Part shown: in pieces, positions 45,485-55,357 of the stretch | Numbering within the stretch: the first letter of the stretch is position 1 | Layout of the letters: each line of letters starts with the position of its first letter | Assembly: GCA_963758335.1 (NCBI GenBank) | Contig: CAVWVF010000006.1 | Span: forward strand, 372,001-436,000 | Direction: 5' to 3' | Source: Roseiarcus sp963758335 | GTDB lineage: Bacteria > Pseudomonadota > Alphaproteobacteria > Rhizobiales > Beijerinckiaceae | Length of the DNA: 64,000 bases | Notes under the pieces: generated by a model | What the model was told of the DNA's origin: nothing | Databases searched by the model: none | Seen by the model: only the letters and a program-made list of their open reading frames with translations | Program-made: the position numbers and the translations under genes

Positions 45485-45596
45485 GCGGCGCCGATTCCGG
45501 TCGGCGTCCCTGCTTTTGCCAAACAAATCAGGTGACAATGCCGTCGGAAACGCCGATGCTGTCGGCCCAAAGACCGACAGCGGGAACGGAAAGTCC

Positions 45597-46412
45597 ATGG
45601 AGCTGGCCCAGGCGAGAGCCAAGACCGCCGATGCTGGCGGTTGCGGATCCGCGCTGTTGGCGGTCGAGGGCGTCTCGATCCGCTTCGGCGGCGTGACTGC
45701 CCTCGACGACGTCACGTTCAGGGTCGCTCCCGGCGCGATCGGCGGCCTTATCGGCCCCAATGGCGCCGGCAAGACCACGCTGTTCAACTGCATTTCGCGC
45801 CTCTACGATCCGCACGCCGGCTCGATCCGGTTCGACCGCCGGCTGCTTTCGGGCGTGCCCCGACATGCAATCGCCGCGCTCGGCATCGCGCGCACGTTCC
45901 AGAACGTGGCGCTGTTCGCCACCATGACGACGCGCGACAACGTTCGCGTCGGCGCGCATGCGCTGGCGAGGGGCGGATTCCTCGCCAACGCTCTCGCGCT
46001 TCCCTTGGCGGGTCGCGAGGAACGCCGGCTCGCCGAGCGGGCGGAGGCGCTGATCGTGGAATTCGGCTTGCAGCGGGTCGCGGACCGCCCCGTCGGCGAG
46101 CTGCCGTTCGCGGTGCGCAAGCGGGTGGAGCTCGCGCGCGCGCTTGCCGTCGGGCCGAAGCTGCTGCTGCTCGACGAGCCCGCCGCGGGGCTCAATCACG
46201 AAGAGGTCGACGCGCTGAGCGAGGAAATCCGCGCCATCCGCGATCGCCGCGGGGTCGCCATCCTGATCGTCGAACATCACATGAACCTCGTCATGCGGGT
46301 CTCCGACCAGGTCGTGGCGCTCGATTTCGGCCGGGTCATCGCCGATGGACGTCCGGAAGACGTGAGAGCGAATCCCGACGTTGTGCGCGCCTATCTAGGG
46401 ACGGCGGCGTGA
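45597..46412 (+). CDS. livG: Branched-chain amino acid-type ABC transporter ATPase LivG
   Basis: 271 residues from ATG 45597 (GGAACGGAAAG upstream). Walker A GPNGAGKTTL, Q-loop ARTFQNVALF, LivG-type signature region ELPFAVRKRVELARALAV and Walker B LLLLDEPAAGLNHEE. The signature is degenerate (no LSGG), as in many LivG proteins. Its stop overlaps the livF start as GTGA. Hydrolyses ATP to drive the LivHM permease. Confidence 0.9.
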   Translation: MELAQARAKTADAGGCGSALLAVEGVSIRFGGVTALDDVTFRVAPGAIGGLIGPNGAGKTTLFNCISRLYDPHAGSIRFDRRLLSGVPRHAIAALGIARTFQNVALFATMTTRDNVRVGAHALARGGFLANALALPLAGREERRLAERAEALIVEFGLQRVADRPVGELPFAVRKRVELARALAVGPKLLLLDEPAAGLNHEEVDALSEEIRAIRDRRGVAILIVEHHMNLVMRVSDQVVALDFGRVIADGRPEDVRANPDVVRAYLGTAA

Positions 46413-47125
46413 ACGGCCCGATCCTCGAGGTGAAGAACCTTACGGCCTTCTACGGGCCGCTCCAGGCGCTGTTCGGACTCGACTTCGACGTCGAAGACGG
46501 AGGCGCGACGGCGCTGCTCGGCGCGAACGGCGCCGGCAAGACGACCACGCTGAGAGCGCTCTCCGGCCTCATCCACCGCGAGGGCGACATCCGGCTTCGC
46601 GGGCGCCCGATCGGCGCGTTGTCGACCGAGGCGATCGCGCGCCGCGGGGTCGCGCATGTGCCCGACGGGCGAGGCACCTTCACCGATCTGACGGTCGAGG
46701 AGAACCTGCGGCTCGGGGCCTACGTCCGCTCCGACCGGAACGGCGTCAAAAAGGATTTCGACCGCGTGTTCGCCTATTTCCCGCGGTTCGCCGAGCGCCG
46801 ACGCCAGCAGGCGGGCACCCTCTCGGGCGGCGAGCAGCAGATGCTCGCCATCAGCCGGGCGCTCCTCATGCGCCCGAGCCTGCTGATGCTGGACGAGCCG
46901 TCGTTCGGCCTCGCGCCGCTCGTGGTGGAAGAAATCTTTCGCATTCTGGCCGCAATCAACCGCGACGAAGGCGTCAGCATGCTGATCGTTGAGCAGAACG
47001 CCTCGCTCGCGCTCGACCTCGCCGACCACGCCGTGCTGATCGAGACGGGGCGCGCGGCGATGAGCGGCCCCTCGCAGGCGCTGCGCGCGGACGACGCGGT
47101 GCGGCGCTCTTATCTCGGCTATTGA
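46409..47125 (+). CDS. livF: ABC transporter ATPase LivF
   Basis: 238 residues from GTG 46409. Walker A GANGAGKTTT, signature LSGGEQQMLAISRALL and Walker B LLMLDEPSFGLAPLVVEEIF, typical of LivF. The second ATPase of the heterodimer; located between livG and livH with 4-nt overlap and 12-bp gap respectively. Confidence 0.93.
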   Translation: MNGPILEVKNLTAFYGPLQALFGLDFDVEDGGATALLGANGAGKTTTLRALSGLIHREGDIRLRGRPIGALSTEAIARRGVAHVPDGRGTFTDLTVEENLRLGAYVRSDRNGVKKDFDRVFAYFPRFAERRRQQAGTLSGGEQQMLAISRALLMRPSLLMLDEPSFGLAPLVVEEIFRILAAINRDEGVSMLIVEQNASLALDLADHAVLIETGRAAMSGPSQALRADDAVRRSYLGY

Positions 47126-47137
47126 AGGGAAACGTCT

Positions 47138-48010
47138 TTGAACGAATTCCTTCACCAATTCGCGTCCGGACTGGCGCTCGGCGGCGTCTACGCGATCATG
47201 GCGCTCGCGCTGGTGATGATTTACCAGGCGACGCAGCTGGTGAACTTCGCCCAGGGCGAGATGGCGATGTTCTCGACCTATTTCGCCTGGAAGCTGATGG
47301 ATTCCGGCTGGCCCTACTGGCGCGCGTTCGCCGTGACGGTGCTCGTCTCGTTCGTCGGCGGCGTCGCGATCGAGCGCGTGGTCGTGCGTCCCTTCGCCAA
47401 AGCGCCGGTGCTCGCCTCGGTGGTCGTGTTCATCGGCCTTGCGCTCATCTTCAATGCCCTTGCCGGTTGGCTCTACGGCTATTCGGTCACGTCGTTCGAC
47501 ACACCGTTTTCGGGACGGCCGTGGTTCGGCAACGTCTATATGTCCGCTCACGAATCCGGCGCGGTCGTCGTGACCTTCTGCGTGCTCGCTCTCGTCTACG
47601 CCTTCTTCCGCTTCACCCCCCTCGGCCTCGCGATGCGGGCCGCAGCGCAGAACCCGACCTCGAGCCGCCTCGTCGGCATCCGGGTCGGCTGGATGCTGGC
47701 GATCGGCTGGGGGCTCGCGGCGGCGATCGGCGCAATCGCCGGGATGATGGCGGCCCCGATCGTTTATCTCGATCCCAACATGATGGGCGGCGTTCTGCTC
47801 TACGCCTTCGCCGGGGCTCTGCTCGGCGGCATCGACAATCCGTTCGGCGCCGCATTGGGCGGCTTCGCGGTCGGCGTGCTCGAGAACCTCATCGGCGCCT
47901 ATGTCGTCGGCGCGGAGGTGAAGCTCTCGGTCGCGCTCGCCATCATCGTCGGCGTCCTCGTGTGGCGGCCCTCGGGCCTCTTCGGGCGCCGGCTGGTGGC
48001 GAGGGTGTGA
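47138..48010 (+). CDS. livH: ABC transporter permease LivH
   Basis: 290 residues from TTG 47138, preceded by GAAGGGAAA. About eight membrane helices with the LivH signature VNFAQGEMAMFSTYFAWKLM and GLAMRAAAQNPTSSRLVGIR, the cytoplasmic loop contacting the ATPase. Sits in the operon livGFHM-binding protein. Confidence 0.92.
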   Translation: MNEFLHQFASGLALGGVYAIMALALVMIYQATQLVNFAQGEMAMFSTYFAWKLMDSGWPYWRAFAVTVLVSFVGGVAIERVVVRPFAKAPVLASVVVFIGLALIFNALAGWLYGYSVTSFDTPFSGRPWFGNVYMSAHESGAVVVTFCVLALVYAFFRFTPLGLAMRAAAQNPTSSRLVGIRVGWMLAIGWGLAAAIGAIAGMMAAPIVYLDPNMMGGVLLYAFAGALLGGIDNPFGAALGGFAVGVLENLIGAYVVGAEVKLSVALAIIVGVLVWRPSGLFGRRLVARV

Positions 48011-48013
48011 CCC

Positions 48014-49018
48014 ATGGCCGAGCCGAGCGCGATGAGGCTCATCGTGACGCTGGCGGTCTTCGCCGGCGCGCTCGCCTTTCCGTTTCTGGCGTCGGGCTAC
48101 CACCTTTATCAGGGCGCGCAGGTGCTGATCCTCGCCATCGCGCTGCTCGGCCTCAATCTGCTCACCGGAATCAACGGCCAGATCTCGCTCGGCCACGGCG
48201 CCTTCTTCGCCATCGGCGGCTACGGCGCGGCGATCCTGACGGCGAAGCTCGGGCTGCCCTATTGGGCGGCGATCCCGGTCGCGAGCCTCGTCTGCTTCGG
48301 CGCGGGATTCCTGTTCGGCTTTCCCGCGCTCCGGTTCGGCGGCCTCTATCTGGCGCTCGCGACCTTCGCGCTCGCCGTCGCGACGCCGCAGATCCTGAGC
48401 TACACAGGCTTCGACGCCTGGACCGGCGGCTCGCAGGGCGTAACGCTGACGAAGCCGCACGCGCCGTTCGGACTGCCGCTAAGCGCCGACCAATGGCTCT
48501 ATCTTGTCTGCCTCTTCTCCGCGGCGGTCCTCTACTGGGCGGCGAGGAATCTGGTCTGCGGGCGCGTCGGTCGGGCGCTGGTCGCGATCCGCGACCAGCC
48601 GATCGCCGCGGAAACGATGGGGGTCAACGCCGCGCTCTACAAGACCACCTGTTTCGGCGTCAGCGCGCTCTATGCGGGCGTGGCCGGGGGCTTGAGCGCG
48701 ATCGCGGTCGGCTTTGTCTCGCCCGACAGCTTCGGGCTTTGGCTTTCGCTGTCGTTTCTGGTCGGCATCGTCGTCGGCGGGCTCGCCTCGCTCGGCGGCG
48801 TGGTGTTCGGCGCGCTTTTCATCGAATTCGTGCCCAATCTCGCCGACCAGCTTTCAGTCAATTTCGGCGAGAGCGCGAAAGCGCTGCCGGGCGCGATCTA
48901 CGGCGTGCTGTTGATCCTGGCCATGGCAGGCATGCCGACCGGGGTGGCGGGCGCGTTGCGGGCTGCGGCGAATTACGCCGTGCGGGGGTTGATTTCGTCG
49001 CACACGCGCACAAGTTGA
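48014..49018 (+). CDS. livM: ABC transporter permease LivM
   Basis: 334 residues; begins three bases after livH. LLTGINGQISLGHGAFFAIG is the LivM signature, and ALVAIRDQPIAAETMGVNAA the ATPase-contact loop. About nine membrane helices. Partner of LivH. Confidence 0.92.
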   Translation: MAEPSAMRLIVTLAVFAGALAFPFLASGYHLYQGAQVLILAIALLGLNLLTGINGQISLGHGAFFAIGGYGAAILTAKLGLPYWAAIPVASLVCFGAGFLFGFPALRFGGLYLALATFALAVATPQILSYTGFDAWTGGSQGVTLTKPHAPFGLPLSADQWLYLVCLFSAAVLYWAARNLVCGRVGRALVAIRDQPIAAETMGVNAALYKTTCFGVSALYAGVAGGLSAIAVGFVSPDSFGLWLSLSFLVGIVVGGLASLGGVVFGALFIEFVPNLADQLSVNFGESAKALPGAIYGVLLILAMAGMPTGVAGALRAAANYAVRGLISSHTRTS

Positions 49019-49117
49019 AGGCAGCGGCGGGCCGAAGCCGCCGCAAATGGGCGGGCCGACGCCGTCGCGAGAGGGCGGGCCGACGCAGTCGCGAAAGAAA
49101 GAGAAGGGGGATCGCCT

Positions 49118-50315
49118 ATGTTCACAAGACGTTCATTCCTGCAATCGAGCGCCGCGGCCTTCGCCGCCAGCGCGCGCTCGGCGGTCGCCGACACCCCCGG
49201 AATCACCGAGACGGAGATCAAGATCGGGCAGACCATGCCCTATAGCGGGCCTCTCTCGGCCTATGGGGTGATCGGACGCACTGATGCCGCCTATTTCAGG
49301 ATGATCAACGATGAGGGTGGCCTGAACGGCCGCAAGATCAGCCTCATCAGCCTCGACGACGCCTACAGCCCGCCAAAAACCGTCGAGCAGACTCGCCGTC
49401 TCGTCGAGCAGGAGCAGGTCGCATTGATCTTCGGCAGCATCGGCACGCCAACGAACGCGGCGGTCCGGCAATATCTGAACGACAACAAGGTGCCGCAGCT
49501 CTTCCTCGAGAGCGGCGCGTCTCTTTTCCGATCCGCAACACTTTCCCTGGACGATGGGCTACCTCCCTGCCTATCAGACCGAAGCCCAAATCTACGCCAA
49601 GCACATCCTGGCGACCAAGCCGGATGCGAAGATCTCGGTGCTTTATCAGAACGACTCCTTCGGCAAGGATTACCTCATCGGGCTCAAGGACATGCTGGGC
49701 CCGGACCGGGCAGGCATGATCGTAAAGGAAGCGTCCTACGAGACGTCCGAGCCGACAGTCGATTCGCAGGTCGTAACCTTGCAGGGTTCTGGCGCCGACG
49801 TGCTCCTCATCGCCGCGGTGGCGAAATTCGCCGCGCAGGCGATCCGCAAATCCTTCGACCTCGGCTGGAATGCGGCGCGCTACTTGAGCTACCCCGCGCA
49901 ATCGCTTTCGGCCGTGTTGAAACCCGCTGGCCTAGACGAGTCGAAGGGTCTCATCAGCGCCGGCTTCGTTATCGACGTGAACGACCCGCGCTTCAGGGAC
50001 GATCTGGGTCTCAAGCAATGGAGGGATTTCACCTCGAGATACATGTCGGCAACCGAATTCGTCGACGGCAATGCGGCTCGAGGCTTCGGCGAGGCCGCGA
50101 CGATCGTCGAGGTTCTCAAACGATGCGGCGACGATCTTTCGCGCGACAATATCATGAGGCAGGCGGCCAATCTCAAGGATTTTCATGCTCCGTTGCTATT
50201 CCCGGGCATCACGATCGACACCTCGCCCGACAATTTCAGACCGATCCGGCGGTTGCAGCTCGTCTCGTTCAATGGCGAGAGCTGGGAGCCGTTCGGCGAG
50301 ATATTGCACGGCTGA
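49118..50315 (+). pseudogene. Periplasmic binding protein (LivK-type) copy 1, frameshifted
   Basis: MFTRRSFLQSSAAAFAASAR is a Tat signal. Mature protein begins ITETEIKIGQTMPYSGPLSA, a Peripla_BP_6 fold. The frame is lost near 49528: after ESGASLF the expected DPQHFPWTMGY appears only in another frame, which then continues to the end (GYLPAYQTEAQIYAKHILAT ... FNGESWEPFGEILHG). One base is missing relative to copy 2. Copies 1 and 2 share leader, ligand region and end, so they arose by duplication. Confidence 0.85.
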
Positions 50316-50422
50316 GCTCACGCGCCTGGCCGCGGCATTTTCATTGTTGTGCAAACGTGCAATCTTCAGGGAGAGAGTCGGCGGCGACGTCGGCAAGCTA
50401 GGCGACAATAGGGAGGAGAGCC

Positions 50423-51631
50423 ATGTTCACCCGACGATCATTCCTGCAATCAAGCGCCGCCGCCGCGGCTTTCGCGACGAGTGCCGGCTCGGCCCGCGCC
50501 GAGAACGCGCCTAGCGTCACGGATAGCGAGATAAAGATTGGCCAGACCATGCCCTACAGCGGCCCGGCCTCCGCCTACGGCGTGATCGGCCGCACCGAGA
50601 CCGCGTACTTCAAGATGATCAACGAGCAGGGCGGAATCAACGGCCGCAAGATCAATTTGATCAGCCTCGACGACGGCTACAGCCCACCCAAGACGGTCGA
50701 GCAGGTGCGCCGCCTTGTCGAGGAAGAGAAGGTCGCGTTCCTGTTCCAGACGCTCGGCACGCCGCCGAACCTCGCCATTCGGCAATATCTCAACGACAAC
50801 AAGGTGCCGCAGCTGTTCGTCGCGACCGGCGCAGCGACGTTCAGCGACCCGAAGCATTTCCCCTGGACGATGGGTTACAACCCCAACTATGAGACGGAAT
50901 CGCACATCTACGGCAAGCACATCCTGGCGACGAAACCGGATGCGAAAATCGCAGTCCTCTATCAGAACGACAGCTTCGGCAAGGACTACCTGATCGGCCT
51001 CAAGGAAGCGCTCGGCGCTGACCACGCTGGGATGATCATCAAAGAGGCGTCTTACGAGACATCCGAGCCGACCGTCAACTCGCAGGTCGTGACGCTGCAG
51101 GGCTCGGGCGCCGACGTGTTCCTCATCGCCGCGACTCCGAAATTCGCCGCGCAGGCGATCCGCAAATTCTACGACCTCGGCTGGAACGCCGCCCGCTACA
51201 TCACGACCGTCTCGGTGTCGATCGCGACTGTCCTGAAGCCGGCCGGACTCGACAAGTCGAAGGGCCTCATCTCGGTCGGCTATGTCATGGACGTCAACGA
51301 TCCGCATTGGAAGGACGAGCCCGGCGTCAAGCAGTGGAACGACTTTACGACGAAATACATGTCCGAAACAGATTATATCGACGCCAACGCCGCCTACGCC
51401 TTCGGTGCCGCGGCGACGATGATCCAGGTGCTCAAGCAATGCGGCAACGACCTGTCGCGCAACAACGTCATGCGGCAGGCAGCCAGTCTCCACAACTTCC
51501 CGGCGCCGATGCTCGAGCCGGGGATCGTTCTCAACACCTCGCCCGACAACTACAGCCCGATCCGCCAGTTGCAGCTCATTTCCTTCGACGGCTCGAGCTG
51601 GCAGCTCATTGGCGGCATCCTCGAAGGGTGA
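50423..51631 (+). CDS. livK: Periplasmic binding protein (LivK-type) copy 2, intact
   Basis: 402 residues with Tat leader MFTRRSFLQSSAAAAAFATS ending near ARAEN, then a complete type I periplasmic binding fold (VTDSEIKIGQTMPYSGPASA, FPWTMGYNPNYETESHIYGK, ILATKPDAKIAVLYQNDSFG). Delivers ligand to LivHM; ligand may be branched-chain amino acids, an amide or an aromatic acid, and the sequence does not decide. A strong terminator follows at 51642. Confidence 0.9.
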   Translation: MFTRRSFLQSSAAAAAFATSAGSARAENAPSVTDSEIKIGQTMPYSGPASAYGVIGRTETAYFKMINEQGGINGRKINLISLDDGYSPPKTVEQVRRLVEEEKVAFLFQTLGTPPNLAIRQYLNDNKVPQLFVATGAATFSDPKHFPWTMGYNPNYETESHIYGKHILATKPDAKIAVLYQNDSFGKDYLIGLKEALGADHAGMIIKEASYETSEPTVNSQVVTLQGSGADVFLIAATPKFAAQAIRKFYDLGWNAARYITTVSVSIATVLKPAGLDKSKGLISVGYVMDVNDPHWKDEPGVKQWNDFTTKYMSETDYIDANAAYAFGAAATMIQVLKQCGNDLSRNNVMRQAASLHNFPAPMLEPGIVLNTSPDNYSPIRQLQLISFDGSSWQLIGGILEG

Positions 51632-51641
51632 CCGCCCGAAG

Positions 51642-51669
51642 GCCGCGCGCGTTTCTCGCGCGCGGCTTT
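51642..51669 (+). terminator. Rho-independent terminator of the liv operon
   Basis: A perfect 10-bp stem, GCCGCGCGCG (51642-51651) and CGCGCGCGGC (51657-51666), with loop TTTCT and a short T run, 11 bp after the livK stop. Confidence 0.8.
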
Positions 51670-51689
51670 GGCGCCCGGCGGTATCCGCC

Positions 51690-52088
51690 TCACCAAATTC
51701 GGGTCAACACTGCATCGAAAATCGAATCGGCCGAGACGATCGAAATTCGGCGTCGCAGCGCTGATGCGGCCAGGAAGCGGTCGAATGGATCGCGATGGAC
51801 CCAGTCCATCGTTCCAGCCAACAGACAGTCGGCTGATTCGAGCGACGTGGCGACCGCCCGTTGGCTATCCAGCAGCTCCGGCAGCCTATCGACGTACGGG
51901 GCCATTTCCGGCCATTTGCCGAGGCGAACCTTCTGCGCGATCTCGAAAAACGAGATGGCGCTGACGACGATCGCGTCCGCCTCGGCGATCTCTTTGCGCG
52001 CGCGATCCGAAATGCGCCTGTCGTTGGTCAACGTCCATGCCCAGACATGGGTGTCGAGCAGGAGCGTGGTCAGGAGCGACCCTCCCAC
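51690..52088 (-). CDS. VapC-like PIN-domain toxin
   Basis: 132 residues. Catalytic acids: LLLDTHVWAW (Asp), SAISFFEIAQK (Glu) and HRDPFDRFLAASA (Asp), the PIN ribonuclease set. Start ATG overlaps the antitoxin gene by 19 nt, showing coupled translation. VapC toxins cut tRNA or rRNA when free of antitoxin. The gene is convergent with the liv operon, whose terminator lies between. Confidence 0.88.
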   Translation of the reverse strand: MGGSLLTTLLLDTHVWAWTLTNDRRISDRARKEIAEADAIVVSAISFFEIAQKVRLGKWPEMAPYVDRLPELLDSQRAVATSLESADCLLAGTMDWVHRDPFDRFLAASALRRRISIVSADSIFDAVLTRIW

Positions 52089-52306
52089 GCCGCAAGTTCG
52101 TCCTCGTCCATCGGGGAAAAGAAGTCGGGACCCTCGCCGAGCGCGCCTGGCTCGAGGACGCCGAACCTGAACGCCCCCTGGGGGATCGGAACGAGCCGGA
52201 CCACAGGCTTTTCGCCTTTCGCGATGACAACCTCCTCCCCGGATAACGCCGCCTCGATCAGCCGGGAAAGTTGTGTCTTGGCGACATGAATCGTCACTTT
52301 TCGCAT
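52070..52306 (-). CDS. Phd/YefM-type antitoxin
   Basis: 78 residues. MRKVTIHVAKTQLSRLIEAA and LSGEEVVIAKGEKPVVRLVP are the conserved Phd/YefM N-terminal DNA-binding fold; the acidic C-terminus (DFFSPMDEDELAAWEGRS) would wrap the toxin. First gene of the pair. A palindrome just upstream is the likely operator for autorepression. Confidence 0.88.
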   Translation of the reverse strand: MRKVTIHVAKTQLSRLIEAALSGEEVVIAKGEKPVVRLVPIPQGAFRFGVLEPGALGEGPDFFSPMDEDELAAWEGRS

Positions 52307-52332
52307 GGAGAAATCCGCAAAGGCGTCAATCT

Positions 52333-52353
52333 GATTAGCTAATTTAGCTAATC
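52333..52353 (-). promoter_or_regulatory. Likely operator of the toxin-antitoxin pair
   Basis: A perfect palindrome with 9-bp arms GATTAGCTA and TAGCTAATC and a 3-bp spacer, 26 bp before the antitoxin ATG. AT-rich palindromes at this place are the usual binding sites of Phd-type antitoxins. Confidence 0.65.
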
Positions 52354-53297
52354 ATTGGGCCCGCAGTCGTCAAGCCTTCGCTCAACTCGGCGCCGGGTCG
52401 GCCATGCGCCGGGGACATCCCCTGCTCCCGCGCAAGAATTCCCTGCCCATTCCCTGCTCGGCGCATGAAAATTCCCTGCTCGCCGGCGCAGGGAATTTGG
52501 GCATTACGGTGACAGCTGCATTTTTTCCATTTCTGGCGATCGGCGATCGCCTGTGGTGAGTGCGGCGCACGCTGGCCGGACTGTCTTTCCCACAGCGTAG
52601 CATCAGCCGGAGGACCCCTATCGAGGCGGGCTCAATACAAGTAAACTTGGAGCGTCACCATAATTAAACAGTAGTTATCAAAGGCGCCCAGAACGGCGCA
52701 AGAAATTCCCTGTTCCGCGAGAAAAACTCCCTGTTCTGCGAAAAGAAACTCCCCGCTTTCCGAACCAAAACGATGGTCGGCGACGGCGTTCGGCCCCCAT
52801 CCGGCGCGCGCCGGCGGGGCGGTCGCTGGCGTCTGGCGCCACGTCTGCTACGCCCGCCTGCGGCGCTCCGCTCGGCTTTGGATTCGCGCGGCTTGTTTTT
52901 CCATCGGACCCAGTGGAAAATTCTTGCTGCTGTGCTATATTTGTTCTCCATCGGAAAGACGGCCCATGTCGCTGCTCCATTCGTCCGCCCGGCACCCCCT
53001 CCCGCCGCGCGCGCTGCGCCTCCAGGGCATCTGCGTCCGCTCCCGCTCGTCGATCGGCTCGACCGCTGTTGCGATCGGGGCGGCTTCAACGGCCCGCCCC
53101 TCATCGGCGACTTGGCTGTCCGGCCCAAACGCAAGCGGCGGGCCGCTGCGAAGCGTCCGATGCTCAAACGCCGTAACCGGGTCGGCCTGTCCTTTGACGG
53201 GCGCGTGGAGCGCGGCGACCGGGCGACCCGGCCCGGAATTCGCCCCAAGTCAAAAAAACGGTTGTCGTCTGTAACCGGGGCGAATTTCCGGGCGGCG
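52354..53297. other. ~940-bp stretch with short repeats and no supported gene
   Basis: Antisense-like frames only. The stretch holds the AATTCCCTG repeat cluster and Ser/Arg-rich random frames. No RNA gene was recognised. Confidence 0.35.
52425..52760. repeat. Cluster of AATTCCCTG-type short repeats
   Basis: AATTCCCTGC occurs repeatedly at 52435-52500 with its inverse CAGGGAATT at 52490, and degenerate forms (AAATTCCCTGTTC, AACTCCCTGTTC) at 52704-52740. Units are about 20-25 bp. The role is unknown. Confidence 0.5.
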
Positions 53298-54937
53298 TTA
53301 GCTTGGGGCGGGCCTGACGAGAGTTGCGAGATCGGGGATTTCGGGGCCTGGAATGGCGAGGCGAGCGCCGAGATAGTCGAAGAAGGGGATTTTGAGCTTC
53401 CTGCAGGTCTTGGCGAGCCCGAGCATGACGTCGCGGGCGTCGCGGCCTCTGTCGCTGAGGGTCCCGCCGGAGATTTTGCGCTTGGTGACGAAGACGCGGA
53501 TGTCGTTTTCCGAGGCGTTGGTGTGCAGCGGAATATGGGGATGGTCGAGGACGCGCAAGAGATCGTCCTTGAGGCGAAAGAGGCGCCTGAGCAGGCTGTC
53601 GAGGGTGGCGTAGCCGGTTCTGGAGCGGTTGAAGATGCGGTCGAACTGCGCCCGCAAACGCTCGGCTTTCTCGAGGCTCGGGGCGAGCTTGTATTCTTTT
53701 AAGGCGCGATAGAACCACCAGATCATGCGCCGTGCGACCTCGATCGCGTTGCGCTGCTTGTCGTTGGCGGGGATGAGCTTGTGGACCAGGCGTTCGGCGT
53801 GCACCCAGCACAAGGCGTGTTCGCCGACGCGGAACTGGCCGGCGCCGTCTGACACGACGATGGCTTGGCCGAGCAGGCCTTGCTCGCGAACGGCGCCCCA
53901 CAGAGCACCCTCGCTGGCGACCCGCACCGGATCGGGGTGATCCTGAGATCGGCGAATCCGAGCGCGTTCAGATGGCTCGTCCAGTCTTCGTGAGACGCAA
54001 AAAGCCGCGTCGGATGGCCCGCGAGCGTGTCGATGAGGCTGAGGCTCAGATTGCAAGCCCGCATGTAGACGAGCGCCGCCTCGTTGACCACGTAAGAGGC
54101 CGCGCCGCCCAGGAGATTGCGCAGGAACGCCAGGCGGGACTTGCTCGGGCCGGTTCGAAACGTGGTGAAGCTGTCGGAACCGATCTGGGTCGTCACGCCG
54201 CTCTTGCCTCGATGGCGGGCGCCGGTGTCGTCGACCGTGACGAAGGAAGCGCTGCTCAATCCGGTCTTCAGCACCTCGGCGTCCTCAGCGCGGAACGTCT
54301 CGAGCTTGGCGGCCAGCAGGCGCACCACCTGGTGTTTCGAAATCACCACGCCGACGCCGTTCAGCAGCGCCAGAATCCGCTCGCAGGTCATCTGTCCCTG
54401 AAAGTGCAGCATCAAGATCAGGCGCTGAAGATGCGGGCCATAGCCACCGACGATCCCGGGATCGAGCGGCGCGATCAGAGTCTTCCCATCCGGCGTTTGC
54501 CAGCGCTCGCGCCGATAGCAGGTCACCAAAGGATTCAGAACCAAGTCCTGAACGACGATCTCTTCGTAGCCCTTGTGGCGGGAACCCGCTGGCGCGTCGA
54601 CCTTCACCTCGATGGTTTGCGTGACCGTCAGCTTGTCCAGGTTGCTGCCGCGCCGCTGCGTCGACCGCCCGCCCTTGGGCGCGTTCGCTTGCGAATCCGG
54701 TCGGTCCGTCGCCTTGTCCATCCCCGAGGGTTTCTGCGGCGGCCGCGGCGGCAGTTTCTTCAATCGCGCCAGTTCGTCCTTGACCGCCTGATGCTCGACC
54801 CTCAGCTTGGCCAACGCCCCGCTCACCTTCTCGTACTCCGCCTGAAAGCGGGTCACTTCGCCAATCAAAGTGCGAACCAGGCCGATGAGCTCGGCCGGCG
54901 TCATGCGCTCAAGCGGATCACCCGAATCAACGGACAT
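53298..54937 (-). pseudogene. IS66-like transposase, split by a frameshift
   Basis: The N-terminal part (ALAKLRVEHQAVKDELARLK coiled coil; GIVGGYGPHLQRLILMLHFQ; ASFVTVDDTGARHRGKSGVT with an Asp) and the C-terminal part (QAIVVSDGAGQFRVGEHALC; HVHAERLVHKLIP-like region; LHTNASENDIRVFVTKRKIS with Asn-Glu) are collinear but in different frames. The change lies near 53942 (LRIT to DPVRVASEGALW). IS ends were not found. Confidence 0.7.
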
Positions 54938-55357
54938 CCCCAGCTTGAATCATACTTTCCGACGCTTGACTCCCCCCTTCCGCCCGGAAATTTGCCCCGA
55001 TTACTGTCGTCTTGGGCAACCCCTTGAAAACACTCAAAACGACAATGGGCGGGCCTTGTAACGAGTTGGCGTGGATTTGGGGTTGCCGGCGCATCCGCTC
55101 GGTGTCGGCGCCCGTCGAATTGCGGTGACGTGACCGAGGACCTCCGGACAAAAGCGCGCCCGTCGTGGGGCGGTCAGCCCAAGGAGGTCGCCGAGCAAAG
55201 CCCCGGCGCCGATCCTGGCGCTGATCGGGGTCGACTGCTAAGGTCGCGGCCAACGCCCGTTTTCCTGGCACATGGCGTGCGGCGGCGGCCGAGGAGGACG
55301 CCATGACCGCTTCGTGACCCTCGAATTGAAAGATCATCGCTCGCGTAGGAGATTCTC
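54938..55357. other. 420-bp stretch without a supported gene
   Basis: No family-like frame on either strand. Probable promoter region of the small secreted protein at its right end (TAGGAGATTCTC before the ATG). Confidence 0.35.

Noticed and set aside
46391..48460. Long minus-strand open frame of nearly 690 codons opposite livF/livH/livM
   Set aside because: Composition dominated by Arg/Glu/Asp/His in the pattern of an antisense frame; the plus-strand liv genes have clear motifs.
52425..52500. CRISPR array
   Set aside because: Repeat units are short, of uneven spacing and partly inverted; no cas genes are present.
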